Assembly (NCBI GenBank): GCA_050633525.1
Contig: JBOEGR010000009.1
Location: 86,722-150,721 of the forward strand
From: CANLBN01 sp050633525
GTDB taxonomy: Bacteria; Pseudomonadota; Gammaproteobacteria; Pseudomonadales; Cellvibrionaceae
DNA: 64,000 nucleotides
Direction: 5' to 3'
The position numbers and the translations under genes are program-made. The notes beneath the pieces were generated by a model. That model was not told the DNA's origin. It made no database searches and was given only the letters and a program-made list of their open reading frames with translations. Position 1 is the stretch's first letter, and every line of letters begins with the position of its first letter. Shown here piece by piece: positions 26,211 through 34,995 of the stretch.

Positions 26211-26994
26211 TGTTAACGTAATTAAAGTGATAAGCACGAATATCATAAACGCTAATATAAAAACCACGTTGGTAGCATTGCTGTGTTCATGTGCGCTGTT
26301 TTATTCTTCTATCAACGCTGCACAAACGATTCGTTTAGTGACAGAGCATTATCCCCCCTACAATATTGACCTAAGTTTAGATGAAGAAAATAAACGCAGT
26401 GGTATTGGCGGGGCCTCTACTGAAATTGTTATTGAGATGATTCGCCGCTCTAAATACCCCTATACTTTAGAGTTGCTGCCTTGGAAGCGAGCCTACGGTT
26501 CAGCGCAGGAAAAAGCCTTTACCGGTGTGTTTTCAACAACACGAAACAGCGCTAGAGAAAAACTGTTTAAGTGGGTTGGGCCTATTGCCAATAATAACTA
26601 CGTACTGTTTAGTACGAGAGAGCGCAATATTCAATTGTCTCGTATAGAAGAGGCCAGCATTTACTCAATAGGCGCTTACCGTGACTCAGCCGGTGAAGGT
26701 TTAATTAAAGAGTTGGGTCTGCAATCTGAGTTAGTGCGCAGTGATCATCTAAATGTATTAAAACTGGCGCGCAACCGAATTGATTTATGGGTCTCGGGTA
26801 ACTTATACGGCCCTTATCTTGCGAAACAATACGGCGTATCCAATTTACAAGAGGCATACACTTTACGCGAGGCGCAAATGTACGTTGCCTTTAATTTGAA
26901 TACCCCCGACAGCGTGATTGAACGATTAAATGGAATATTAGATACGATGCGGACCGAGGGTTTTTTAGAGTCAGTGTATCAGCGTTACCGATAA
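26203..26994 (+). CDS. Periplasmic substrate-binding protein (SBP_bac_3), paired with HAMP protein
   Basis: 263 aa. An N-terminal ~37-residue extension with a hydrophobic core (VALLCSCALFYSSINA) precedes the mature chain. The chain starts AQTIRLVTEHYPPYNI, which is typical of PAAT-type and sensor-type SBPs. LELLPWKRAYGSAQEK and FKWVGPIANNNYVLF match the family. The start (ATG at 26203) lies inside the end of the HAMP gene. No transporter genes follow. The gene stops 2 bp before the stop of the convergent acidic-protein gene. It probably presents a ligand to the HAMP protein (inference). Confidence 0.88.
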   Translation: MDNVNVIKVISTNIINANIKTTLVALLCSCALFYSSINAAQTIRLVTEHYPPYNIDLSLDEENKRSGIGGASTEIVIEMIRRSKYPYTLELLPWKRAYGSAQEKAFTGVFSTTRNSAREKLFKWVGPIANNNYVLFSTRERNIQLSRIEEASIYSIGAYRDSAGEGLIKELGLQSELVRSDHLNVLKLARNRIDLWVSGNLYGPYLAKQYGVSNLQEAYTLREAQMYVAFNLNTPDSVIERLNGILDTMRTEGFLESVYQRYR

Positions 26995-26996
26995 CG

Positions 26997-27899
26997 CTAT
27001 TTCTTAGACGCTTTATCCAATGCTTTTGCTAAGCGCAAACGTAGGCGGGATTCGATCTTTGGCATAAACTCGTTGACGAGTGCATCGATCATATCTTGCT
27101 GGTCAATATCATTGGAGATAGGTTCATACAAAGAAGCAGAGGGGCTGAAGTTCAGCTCTTTTGCTTTTTCACTTGCTGCTGCCTCTGTATGTTTTGGTTT
27201 GGTTTCTGGTGGGTGTTCCGTTGTGCGGTCATCATACGAAAACTTCGGCGCTACATAGGGGCTGCGTACCACTTCATTGGGTTGAGCATAAGCAGGAATA
27301 TCGACCGTACCACTCAAACGCTCCCGAATATGCTTGGGTAGAAAGGGGTTTTCTGTTTGAGCCTGTTTTTGGGCGGGGGTTTGTTCCGCTGTTTTTTGTT
27401 TATTTGCGGTATCGCGTTTTTGCGTGTGCTTGTTTGTTTTGTCGTTTGTTTTATTGTTGGTTTTGTTGTTTGAAGCCGCCTTGGCTTCTTGCTTACCCTC
27501 ATTAAAGAGAGATTGTTGGCCGGGTAATACGCCGGGAGCCAATGGTGCTGGTGCGCTATCGTCTTCAACCATTTCTTCTAGAATGGGAATGTTAAGCTCA
27601 TTGTGTTTGGCTGCGGGTTGTTGCTCTTGCGATAAGTCGATTTCTAGCTCATCACTAATTAAAAAGTCGTCATCCTCATCATCGATCAGCTCGCTTAATT
27701 CGGCATCGTCATGAATCAACATATCATCATCTGCGTCCGAGACCGGCATTTCGGGCGATGATTTTTTAATGGCGGTTGCAGCTAAATCACTATAGTCGTC
27801 GTCAATCAGTTTGCCATCATCAAGTAAGGACTTGATCGACTCAAGCTCCTTGAGTAAGGCTTTTTGTTCCTTCCGTTTTTTGTCGTAGTTTCCTATCAT
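26997..27899 (-). CDS. Acidic hypothetical protein next to holC
   Basis: 300 aa, very acidic (runs of D/E such as DDEDDDFLISDELEIDL) with a Lys/Gln/Thr-rich middle. No signal peptide or membrane helix. The C-terminal ~60 residues look structured (DMIDALVNEFMPKIESRLRLRLAKALDK). A small acidic or variable gene between holC and valS is common in gammaproteobacteria (for example Pseudomonas). This one keeps that position on the holC side. Function unknown, with a likely link to DNA replication only by neighbourhood. Confidence 0.8.
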   Translation of the reverse strand: MIGNYDKKRKEQKALLKELESIKSLLDDGKLIDDDYSDLAATAIKKSSPEMPVSDADDDMLIHDDAELSELIDDEDDDFLISDELEIDLSQEQQPAAKHNELNIPILEEMVEDDSAPAPLAPGVLPGQQSLFNEGKQEAKAASNNKTNNKTNDKTNKHTQKRDTANKQKTAEQTPAQKQAQTENPFLPKHIRERLSGTVDIPAYAQPNEVVRSPYVAPKFSYDDRTTEHPPETKPKHTEAAASEKAKELNFSPSASLYEPISNDIDQQDMIDALVNEFMPKIESRLRLRLAKALDKASKK

Positions 27900-27930
27900 G
27901 TTCTGACCTTGGCGCTATTGGTTATTTGAT

Positions 27931-28362
27931 CTAGCTCTCTATTGTATGCGATTTTAACGGATAACCGCGCTCGCGGTAAAATTGAAAATGAGCGCGGGTC
28001 GAAGCCAAACACGCTTCTTCCTGTACCACAATTTCCATGACTCGCTGAAAACGGCTAAAGCCTTCATGAAGTGCTTGGCTTAGATTAATCAGTATATCGT
28101 GGTGCTCATCATAATCCTTATCCCATACCACCATTATAGGGCTGATTTCTGAGTCTGCCGAATCTTGTATTTGATGGGGTAAAAAGCTCTCCGGCTTAAA
28201 TGACCATAAATAATCGCTTAAGTTGTGAGCTTGTGCCTCGTCGTCAACGGCAATCACAATATGATGGCCATGATGAACGGCTTTTTCGGCCAAGCGGCAG
28301 GCATAGTGCATGCGCACTATGGCCGCCTCATCAGGAAGAACGTAAAAATCGATACGAGTCAT
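27931..28362 (-). CDS. holC: DNA polymerase III subunit chi
   Basis: 143 aa. The chi subunit joins the clamp-loader complex to single-strand binding protein. The N-terminus MTRIDFYVLP, the CRLAEKAVHHGHHIVIAVDD segment, then LWSFKPESFLPHQ and VVWDKDYDEHHDILINLS are diagnostic of the family. It lies between pepA and the acidic hypothetical, all on the minus strand, in the usual pepA-holC order. Confidence 0.95.
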   Translation of the reverse strand: MTRIDFYVLPDEAAIVRMHYACRLAEKAVHHGHHIVIAVDDEAQAHNLSDYLWSFKPESFLPHQIQDSADSEISPIMVVWDKDYDEHHDILINLSQALHEGFSRFQRVMEIVVQEEACLASTRAHFQFYRERGYPLKSHTIES

Positions 28363-28404
28363 AATGGCTTAATAGAAGTAAAATGGCTTTTGTGCAATGG
28401 TCTC

Positions 28405-29871
28405 TTAGCGTGTTAACAGATAATCCGTTAACAACGGCACCGGCCGACCAGTGGCTCCCTTTTTTGCGCCTGAGTGCCAAGCCGTACCGGCAATATCCAA
28501 ATGCGCCCACTTGTATTTCTTGGTATAGCGCGAGAGGAAGCAAGCCGCTGTAATTGAGCCGCCATCGCGACCACCAATATTGGCCATATCCGCAAAATTA
28601 CTGTCGAGCTGGGGTTGGTACTCATCCCACATTGGCATATGCCATGCACGGTCACCAGTCGCCTTGCCCGCAGTTAATAAAGCCTCTGCAAGTTCATCGT
28701 CATTACTGAATAGGCCTGTTGCATGTTTACCCAATGCCACCACACACGCGCCAGTTAAGGTCGCAATATCGACCACGCTCGCAGGTTTGAACTTCTCAGC
28801 ATAGGTGAGAGCGTCACATAAGACTAAGCGACCTTCGGCATCGGTATTGAGTATTTCAATCGTTTGCCCTGACATCGAGGTCACAATATCACCCGGTTTA
28901 GTGGCTTTACTGCCGGGCATATTTTCTGCTGCTGCCACAATGGCGACGACATTCATTTTAGGCTCGATATCAACAATGGCATTCATGGTGCCAAACACAC
29001 TTGCGGCACCACACATATCAAACTTCATTTCATCCATTGCACCGCCAGGTTTTAAACTGATGCCGCCGGTATCGAAGGTGATACCTTTACCCACGAGTAC
29101 ATGGGGCTTGGTGCTTTTACTGCCACCTTTATATTCCATTACAATTAATTGGGCCGGTTCCGCGCTGCCCGCCGAAACAGAAAGCAAGGAGCCCATGCCC
29201 AATGCCTTCATTTGTTTTTCTGAGAGGATGCTCGTAGTCAGGCTTTTATTCTTGCGTGCAAGCTTACGGGCTTCGCCGGCTAGGTAAGTGGGGGTGCAGA
29301 TATTACCGGGTAAGTTGCCTAGCTCACGAGCAACATTCATCCCTTTGCCAATGGCTTCACCTATCTTTAAGCCTTTATTACTGGCGCGGGTATCATCGCT
29401 GCCATAGCTAAGGGTGATAGTGGCTTTTTTGCTCTTGGTGCTTTTACACTCAGTAAACTCATACTGAGAGTGAACCAATGCTTCGGCACAGCTGCGAGCT
29501 TTATCTTCACTCGACCATGACTCTACAGAAACTTCATCGACTAATAGACTGACCTTTTTGTCTTCATTGTTGCCTAATGCCTTACCAAGGCTGCCGATGG
29601 CTTTACGAAAGCTGTCTGCAGTGGTTTTTTTCTCTTGCCCAAAACCAAGAATAATAACCTTGCCTATGCTCTTGCTCACTTGGTGAAGTGTAATGAGCTG
29701 GCCCGTTTTACCGCTGAAGTCCTTATTGTCATAAAGGCTTTTAAGGGATAATGACGTTTGTTTTTCTAGTGCTTTTGCCGATGACGATAGCTTGCCATTA
29801 CTGTAAGCGGCTACCACTAAACAATCAGTTTTTAGTGAAGCTAAATCAATTTTTTTTGCGGCTAATTTCAT
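28405..29871 (-). CDS. pepA: Leucyl aminopeptidase (M17)
   Basis: 488 aa. Hexameric two-metal aminopeptidase that removes N-terminal residues from peptides. In E. coli PepA also binds DNA. The C-terminal catalytic domain has VLVGKGITFDTGGISLKPGGAMDEMKFDMCGA (metal-binding and active-site Lys/Asp region). The signature NTDAEGRL with its Glu/Arg pair is present, as is GGSITAACFLSR near the end. It is divergent from lptF, with a ~236-bp shared promoter region. Confidence 0.97.
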   Translation of the reverse strand: MKLAAKKIDLASLKTDCLVVAAYSNGKLSSSAKALEKQTSLSLKSLYDNKDFSGKTGQLITLHQVSKSIGKVIILGFGQEKKTTADSFRKAIGSLGKALGNNEDKKVSLLVDEVSVESWSSEDKARSCAEALVHSQYEFTECKSTKSKKATITLSYGSDDTRASNKGLKIGEAIGKGMNVARELGNLPGNICTPTYLAGEARKLARKNKSLTTSILSEKQMKALGMGSLLSVSAGSAEPAQLIVMEYKGGSKSTKPHVLVGKGITFDTGGISLKPGGAMDEMKFDMCGAASVFGTMNAIVDIEPKMNVVAIVAAAENMPGSKATKPGDIVTSMSGQTIEILNTDAEGRLVLCDALTYAEKFKPASVVDIATLTGACVVALGKHATGLFSNDDELAEALLTAGKATGDRAWHMPMWDEYQPQLDSNFADMANIGGRDGGSITAACFLSRYTKKYKWAHLDIAGTAWHSGAKKGATGRPVPLLTDYLLTR

Positions 29872-30107
29872 AACATCCTCGATGTGGGCCAGTGGTGTAG
29901 TGGGTGTTGTATTATTCTAGGAGCCTCTAGTCTTTGTCGGCTATAGTGCTTGCCTTCAAATACAGCGTATTATTGGATAGCAAGTATTAGGCAAGCAGCA
30001 GTAGAAAGCCAGTATTAGAAAGCCGATATCAGAAAACATAGTGCATTTCTTGCGTGCTCTCAGTCTGGTATTCTATACCATTAAATAAAGCAGTGACTAA
30101 TTTAGCC

Positions 30108-31346
30108 ATGATCATTTTGCGTTATCTAACGCGCGAGCTTCTACAAACCACCTTTGCAGTGACACTGGTACTCATGGTTGTCATCATGAGTGGCCGTTTT
30201 ATCAAATACCTTGCCGAAGCCGCCGCAGGCAAATTTGACCCTGCTGTTTTACTCGCCATTATGTATTATCGTCTACCCGGCTTTTTAGAGCTGATAGTCC
30301 CTTTGGGTTTTATGGTCGCTATTTTGATGGCCTATGGCCGCATGTACGCTGAACAAGAAATGACCGTTTTGTCCTCCTGTGGTTTAAGCCATAAACGCTT
30401 GTTGGCCTATACCTTTGTGCCGGCAGCGATAGTCGCCTTAATTGTGGGGTTGTGTAGCCTGTGGTTAAGCCCCTTGGGTTTACAAAAGGCAGAGCAAATT
30501 ATTGAACAGCAAAAAAACCGCAATGAGCTAGAGCTAATCAAACCGGGCCGTTTTCAAATATCGCGCTCTGGTAAGTTGGTGAGTTATGTCGAAAGCCAAA
30601 GCAAGCAAGCTGAGAGCAGTGATCAAACGCTCGACGCCAGCCCCCCCTCAAAAAAACAATTAGACAGTGTGTTTGTCGCCACAATGGGAGTGGCAGAAGG
30701 GGATGACTTAATTACCATGCGGGCAGAATCTGCCGAACGCATCGACCACCCCGAATATAAACAGCGGTACTTACAGCTCAACAAAGGCACGCGTTACCAA
30801 GGCCAGCCCGGTCAAACCAGCTTTCGTGTGACCGAGTTCGACAGTTTTGCTCAACACCTACAAGAAGCCGATAAAGTCGTGCTTTCATCCAAAAAAATCA
30901 ACCTACGCAGCACCGCAGAGCTAGTAGGCGTGCAAGCCCCCGAGGCGCAAGCGGCTTTGCAATGGCGTATCTCGACCCCGATATTGATTTTAATTATCAC
31001 CATACTCGGTGTGACCATGAGTTATACCACTCCACGCCGTGGCCGTTATGTGATGCTGTTTCCGGCTATCTTGTTGTACCTTATCTATTTAGTGATTCTC
31101 AATGCCGTGCGCGGTGCGATTGAAGAACAAACCGTATCGCCTGCGCTGGGCTTATGGTCTGTGCATGCGGCGTTTTTTATGTTGGCCGTATTCTTATTTG
31201 CCTTGCGTACAGGGACGCTTCGGCGTTGGTTAAAGTCTTCTGTTTCCCAAAGCACTACTTATCAAAGTACTGCTTCCCAAAGCACTACTCATCAAAACAC
31301 GACTCCCCAAAATGTAGCACCTAGTAATATAAGTGAGGCCGATTAA
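30108..31346 (+). CDS. lptF: LPS export ABC transporter permease LptF
   Basis: 412 aa from the ATG at 30108 (MIILRYLTRELLQTT), which matches the family start; an earlier in-frame codon at 30054 is rejected. LptF is one of the two permeases of the LptB2FG machine that extracts lipopolysaccharide from the inner membrane. It has six membrane helices, with the jellyroll domain between helices 3 and 4 (about 130-280). The tail (from about residue 380) is a Ser/Thr/Gln repeat-rich stretch (QSTTYQSTASQSTTHQNTT) that is probably non-essential. lptG follows with no intergenic base. Confidence 0.96.
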   Translation: MIILRYLTRELLQTTFAVTLVLMVVIMSGRFIKYLAEAAAGKFDPAVLLAIMYYRLPGFLELIVPLGFMVAILMAYGRMYAEQEMTVLSSCGLSHKRLLAYTFVPAAIVALIVGLCSLWLSPLGLQKAEQIIEQQKNRNELELIKPGRFQISRSGKLVSYVESQSKQAESSDQTLDASPPSKKQLDSVFVATMGVAEGDDLITMRAESAERIDHPEYKQRYLQLNKGTRYQGQPGQTSFRVTEFDSFAQHLQEADKVVLSSKKINLRSTAELVGVQAPEAQAALQWRISTPILILIITILGVTMSYTTPRRGRYVMLFPAILLYLIYLVILNAVRGAIEEQTVSPALGLWSVHAAFFMLAVFLFALRTGTLRRWLKSSVSQSTTYQSTASQSTTHQNTTPQNVAPSNISEAD

Positions 31347-32411
31347 ATGCGATTAATTAACCGTTATTTATTCGGCACCATTTTATCCTCAGTATTAATG
31401 GTACTGCTGGTCATTTGTGCCTTAGATTTATTGGCAAAATTTATTGACGAGCTCGACAGCATTAACGAGCGTTATACTTTTGCTGAAGTCATCATTTACG
31501 TAAGCTTAAATATTCCCGTTAGTATTTACCGCTACATGCCTTTTGCGGCATTAGTGGGTGGCTTAATCGGCTTGGGTGGTTTAGCCGCAAGCAGCGAGCT
31601 CATTACCATGCGCGCCGCAGGTGTGAGCTTATTGCGTATTACGCTCTCGATACTTAAACCCATTTTATTATTAGTGATTGTTGTTTTGTTGTTGGCCGAA
31701 TACGTGATTCCCACGGCAGAGCAATACGCAGAAAACCGGCGCTCATTAAAATTAGAAGGTGTAAAAAGTGCACTCTCAGCCCGCAGTGGTTTATGGAACC
31801 GCGAAGGCAATGAGTTTATGCACTTTAATAGCGTGCAAGCGCAAGGGCAGCTCTTGGGGGTGACGCGTTACCGCTTTGATGAAAATAATAAATTATTATC
31901 GACCAGCTTTGCTGAATCCGCTATTTATATTAATGGCCAATGGCAAGAAGAAAATATCAGTGAAACCGTCATTACCGACACCGGTACCCAAAGCCAAAAT
32001 TACTTGTTCCGCCCATGGAATGTACAACTATCGCCGGCTTTATTAGCCATACTCGTACAAGACTCTGATAACCTCTCGATTAGTAAACTCTATTACTACA
32101 TCAACTATTTAAAAGAACAAAGTATTGATAGCGGCCGTTACCAATTATCATTTTGGAACAAAGTGCTACAACCCTTTGCCATTATTAGTTTAGTGATTAT
32201 TGCCGTCTCATTTATTTTTGGGCCACTACGTGAAGTGACTATGGGCTACCGTATTTTTAGTGGCGTGGTAGTGGGTATTGTGTTTCAGCTAACCCAAAAA
32301 CTACTCGGCCCCGTTAGCCTAGTGTATGGCCTCTCACCTTTAATTGCCGTACTCATACCTATAGCCGCTTGTTTTGCTTTAGGCTTGTTTTTGCTTTCGC
32401 GGAACCGCTAA
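31347..32411 (+). CDS. lptG: LPS export ABC transporter permease LptG
   Basis: 354 aa, the partner of LptF. It begins MRLINRYLFGTILSSVLMVLLV, typical of LptG. Six membrane helices flank a periplasmic jellyroll, and the end (FALGLFLLSRN) is as in other species. Its ATG abuts the lptF stop, so the two are translationally coupled. It is the last core gene before the accessory island. Confidence 0.96.
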   Translation: MRLINRYLFGTILSSVLMVLLVICALDLLAKFIDELDSINERYTFAEVIIYVSLNIPVSIYRYMPFAALVGGLIGLGGLAASSELITMRAAGVSLLRITLSILKPILLLVIVVLLLAEYVIPTAEQYAENRRSLKLEGVKSALSARSGLWNREGNEFMHFNSVQAQGQLLGVTRYRFDENNKLLSTSFAESAIYINGQWQEENISETVITDTGTQSQNYLFRPWNVQLSPALLAILVQDSDNLSISKLYYYINYLKEQSIDSGRYQLSFWNKVLQPFAIISLVIIAVSFIFGPLREVTMGYRIFSGVVVGIVFQLTQKLLGPVSLVYGLSPLIAVLIPIAACFALGLFLLSRNR

Positions 32412-32485
32412 CGGCAAAAATAAGGTAAACGAGAGCGGAAACACTAAGCTAAAAGAGAACCGTGTTTTGTGATATTGAGCACAAT

Positions 32486-32523
32486 CACTAACATGCTTTA
32501 TTGTTAGAATCGCGATGTTAGTG
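32486..32523. repeat. 9-bp inverted repeat just beyond lptG
   Basis: CACTAACAT (32486-32494) and ATGTTAGTG (32515-32523) are a perfect inverted pair around a 20-nt spacer, 75 bp beyond lptG. No T run follows, so it is not a standard terminator. It marks the left edge of the accessory region. Confidence 0.45.
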
Positions 32524-32695
32524 CACAAAGCGTAGTAATAAAAATGGCACGAAAAAGCACATTTTTTAAAAATAGTGCTAGGAATATGGATTAGGGATTG
32601 AGTGTTACCTTTGGTTTTACTATCTTCCCCTTCGTATATCCCTTCCTCGTTGCTATCAATACTACGGCTGGTTTAACTTAAATAGGATGTTAAGA

Positions 32696-33619
32696 ATGGC
32701 TAAGAAAATACTAAATAGTGTAGGTAAAGGCGGTAAAAACGATTTGAAAGACGTGGCGGTAATACGCCATTTATTATCGTGGCACAAACTATGGGTTCAC
32801 CCTCATATTATTAAGGCTAGCGGCCCTAATGATAAAGCCCTTGAGAGCACAATTGAGTTGTTTCAAAAAAACGCCTGTTCTCTAAGCAAGCCTGATGGCA
32901 GGGTCGACCCAAATGGCTTTACCCTTAGCCGTTTGAATATGACGCACATACCAAAACCAAAGCATTCCATATTTAAAGCTTCTTACAAGCTTCATTCCTC
33001 AGGGCTAAAACAAAGCGATTACGATAACGCAGCAAAAGCACTCAATTGTGAGCCTGAAGCAATACAAGCGGTTGCTGAAGTGGAAACAATAGGTGATTCT
33101 TGGGATAGTATGGGGCGACCTAGAATACTATACGAAAAGCATTATTTTAGGCGACTTACTACACCTCGTGATAAATATAATAAAACGCATCCAGACATTT
33201 CTGGGCCATATCAACATGGCACTCATGGTTTGTATCGTGCGCAATATCCTAAGCTATACAGAGCTGCTGTGTTAGATGAAAAAGCCGCTCTCCAGTCAGC
33301 TTCTTGGGGGCGTTTTCAAATAATGGGTAGAAATTACAAAGAGGCAGGTTTTTCTTCAGTTTCAGCATTTGTTGACTCAATTATGATTAACGAAGCTAAG
33401 CAGCTAGATGCCTTCGTTAATTTTATTAAGAGTGACCGTTCGCTTTTAAAAGCAATACAGAATAAAAATTGGGCTGATTTTGCTCGTTCTTATAATGGTA
33501 GAGATTATGCGAAGAACAATTATGATAAAAAAATGGATGCCGCATACAAAAAATTTATATCTATATCAAAATCTTCTGCCTCTAGTCTTAAAGGCAAAAA
33601 ACCTTCAACTACACCATAA
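32696..33619 (+). CDS. N-acetylmuramidase-family effector-like protein (DUF3380) with N-terminal PG-binding-like domain
   Basis: 307 aa from the ATG at 32696, where TAGGA sits eight bases upstream. No signal peptide. Residues about 5-85 (ILNSVGKGGKNDLKDVAVIRHLL, then DGRVDPNGFTLSRL) resemble the peptidoglycan-binding-like start of type VI secretion effectors. Residues about 100-290 are a DUF3380-type muramidase: AVAEVETIGDSW, RPRILYEKHYF, SASWGRFQIMGRNYKEAGF (catalytic-region motifs) and WADFARSYNGRDYAKNNYD. It would cleave peptidoglycan if delivered to the periplasm. Three small exported proteins follow in the same direction, the first and third paralogous, as expected of immunity genes. Delivery by a T6SS is inferred; no T6SS genes are in the window. 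Confidence 0.78.
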   Translation: MAKKILNSVGKGGKNDLKDVAVIRHLLSWHKLWVHPHIIKASGPNDKALESTIELFQKNACSLSKPDGRVDPNGFTLSRLNMTHIPKPKHSIFKASYKLHSSGLKQSDYDNAAKALNCEPEAIQAVAEVETIGDSWDSMGRPRILYEKHYFRRLTTPRDKYNKTHPDISGPYQHGTHGLYRAQYPKLYRAAVLDEKAALQSASWGRFQIMGRNYKEAGFSSVSAFVDSIMINEAKQLDAFVNFIKSDRSLLKAIQNKNWADFARSYNGRDYAKNNYDKKMDAAYKKFISISKSSASSLKGKKPSTTP

Positions 33620-33639
33620 TTTGTGATGAAAGTGAAAAG

Positions 33640-33975
33640 ATGAAATATACTTTAATTTTATTAAGTGTCTTAATGTCGTTTTCTTGTAATAGCGATCAAA
33701 TTGATGAAAAGGATCTATACGGTTATTACATCTATAAAAGTGGTGACACACTATATGAAGAGTTTGCTTTTAATGAAGACGCTACTTTTCAGTCTTGGCT
33801 TCGCCAAAAGCCAGCTTCTACGGGTACGTGGTTGTTCAAGGATAAAACGATTGATATTGAAGATGCTCATTTTGGTAAAGTGCAACTCAAAATAATTGAG
33901 TTAAATGAAAAGGCAGCAACTTTACTGTTTCTTGAAAATCAAGAACAGGCTGTTTTTACTCGTTTGAAGGAATAA
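33640..33975 (+). CDS. Small exported protein, immunity-like paralogue A
   Basis: 111 aa, N-terminal hydrophobic export signal ending MSFSCNSD; a lipid-modified Cys is possible but the box is atypical. The mature part has DLYGYYIYKSGDTLYEE, FQSWLRQKPASTGTWLFKDKT and a closing strand LFLENQEQAVFTR. It is homologous by eye with the 112-aa product at 34568. It starts 20 bp after the muramidase gene. Periplasmic position would suit protection against a peptidoglycan hydrolase. No enzymatic motif is visible. Confidence 0.65.
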   Translation: MKYTLILLSVLMSFSCNSDQIDEKDLYGYYIYKSGDTLYEEFAFNEDATFQSWLRQKPASTGTWLFKDKTIDIEDAHFGKVQLKIIELNEKAATLLFLENQEQAVFTRLKE

Positions 33976-33987
33976 GTCTAAAAGGGT

Positions 33988-34548
33988 ATGTTTAAACCAC
34001 TAGTTCTAGCATTGTGTTCTATTTTTTCTTTACAGTTTGTGATGGCTGATACTTTGTTGCAAAGTAAAGATGACATAGCAGATATTCATAAATTAGAAAA
34101 AGCATTTTTGGCTAAACCTAATACCTTAAATCTTTATCAGTCCCTCACCTCAATCAAAACAAAATTTGGTACATTTAAAGTACTACCTGCTAGGTTCGAG
34201 CCGATAGAGACACCGTTCTATAACTCATACCGCTGTGGGCTTGTTTTTATTGCTGATGAAGGGGCGCGGGACACCTTAATTACAGTGGGTGTAGGTATGA
34301 CAGAGGTGCTATCTTGTGACGGTCTAATAGAGATGGGCACATTAGAGGACGGCAATGGTACAAAACATCTTGGCATGATTTATCATTTTCGCTCACCTAA
34401 CGTAGACTTTAAAGGCCCTTTAGTTGTGAGTATGAATGCAAAAGATAATAGTTGGTATGTCAATGAAAAATTGTCAGCTGATGCATCTGCAACGGAAGCG
34501 ATTACAACAATCAATGCATTAAAAAATAAAATAAAGGCAGTTAAGTAA
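33988..34548 (+). CDS. Exported protein of unknown function in the muramidase operon
   Basis: 186 aa with a signal peptide (about 1-20, ending VMADT). The mature part has KAFLAKPNTLNLYQSLTSI, YRCGLVFIADEGA, VLSCDGLIEMG and FKGPLVVSMNAKDNSWYV. It is unlike its two neighbours, which are paralogues of each other. It lies 12 bp after paralogue A and 19 bp before paralogue B. Possibly a second, unrelated immunity or accessory protein. Nothing else can be said. Confidence 0.6.
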   Translation: MFKPLVLALCSIFSLQFVMADTLLQSKDDIADIHKLEKAFLAKPNTLNLYQSLTSIKTKFGTFKVLPARFEPIETPFYNSYRCGLVFIADEGARDTLITVGVGMTEVLSCDGLIEMGTLEDGNGTKHLGMIYHFRSPNVDFKGPLVVSMNAKDNSWYVNEKLSADASATEAITTINALKNKIKAVK

Positions 34549-34567
34549 CCTCACTCAATATATAAAT

Positions 34568-34906
34568 ATGAAGTTTATCATAGCGACCTTTGGCATTTTG
34601 TTATCTCTTTATTGTTCTGGTGAACAGCTAATAAGTGAAGATCTTCACGGTTACTACACTTTTAAAAGTGGTGATCCTCTTTTTGAGGAAATGTTTTTGA
34701 AAGAAGATGGCAATTTCTTCTCGTGGCTTCACCAAAGGCCAGGATCTACAGGGACTTGGGTTTTTAAAGGTAAGACGGTTTATGTGGATGCAAATTTAGG
34801 CGATGATAAAATTAAATTTGAAGTAATCTCACTAGGTAAAAAGGAGGCTGTTTTTAAATTTGAATACTCAGATGGGCCGGCTACCTTTACTCGTTCGAAG
34901 AAATAA
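34568..34906 (+). CDS. Small exported protein, immunity-like paralogue B
   Basis: 112 aa, N-terminal hydrophobic signal (KFIIATFGILLSLYCSGEQ). Shared with paralogue A are DL(Y/H)GYY, KSGD.L(Y/F)EE, SWL.Q(K/R)P.STGTW.FK.KT and a final TFTR. Duplicated immunity genes behind one effector are common in bacterial competition loci. A family-wide structure is not recognised. Confidence 0.65.
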   Translation: MKFIIATFGILLSLYCSGEQLISEDLHGYYTFKSGDPLFEEMFLKEDGNFFSWLHQRPGSTGTWVFKGKTVYVDANLGDDKIKFEVISLGKKEAVFKFEYSDGPATFTRSKK

Positions 34907-34922
34907 GCCCAAACATAAAAGC

Positions 34923-34960
34923 CATACGGCAAGAGGGTAGGCTAACACTCTTACCGCATG
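34923..34960. terminator. Inverted repeat between convergent genes, likely bidirectional terminator
   Basis: CATACGGCAAGAG (34923-34935) pairs with CTCTTACCGCATG (34948-34960) with two mismatches. It lies between the end of the immunity-like operon and the end of the convergent CARDB gene. A T-rich stretch follows only on the plus strand (TTTCCTTTTA). Confidence 0.55.
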
Positions 34961-34995
34961 ACTTTCCTTTTACTTCCAATAAGCTATCTATTCTC

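Noticed and set aside
27161..27505. Plus-strand frame opposite the acidic holC-neighbour gene
   Set aside because: Cys/Phe-rich shadow with no start support.
28805..29287. Plus-strand frame opposite pepA
   Set aside because: Shadow of a highly conserved gene; no family resemblance.
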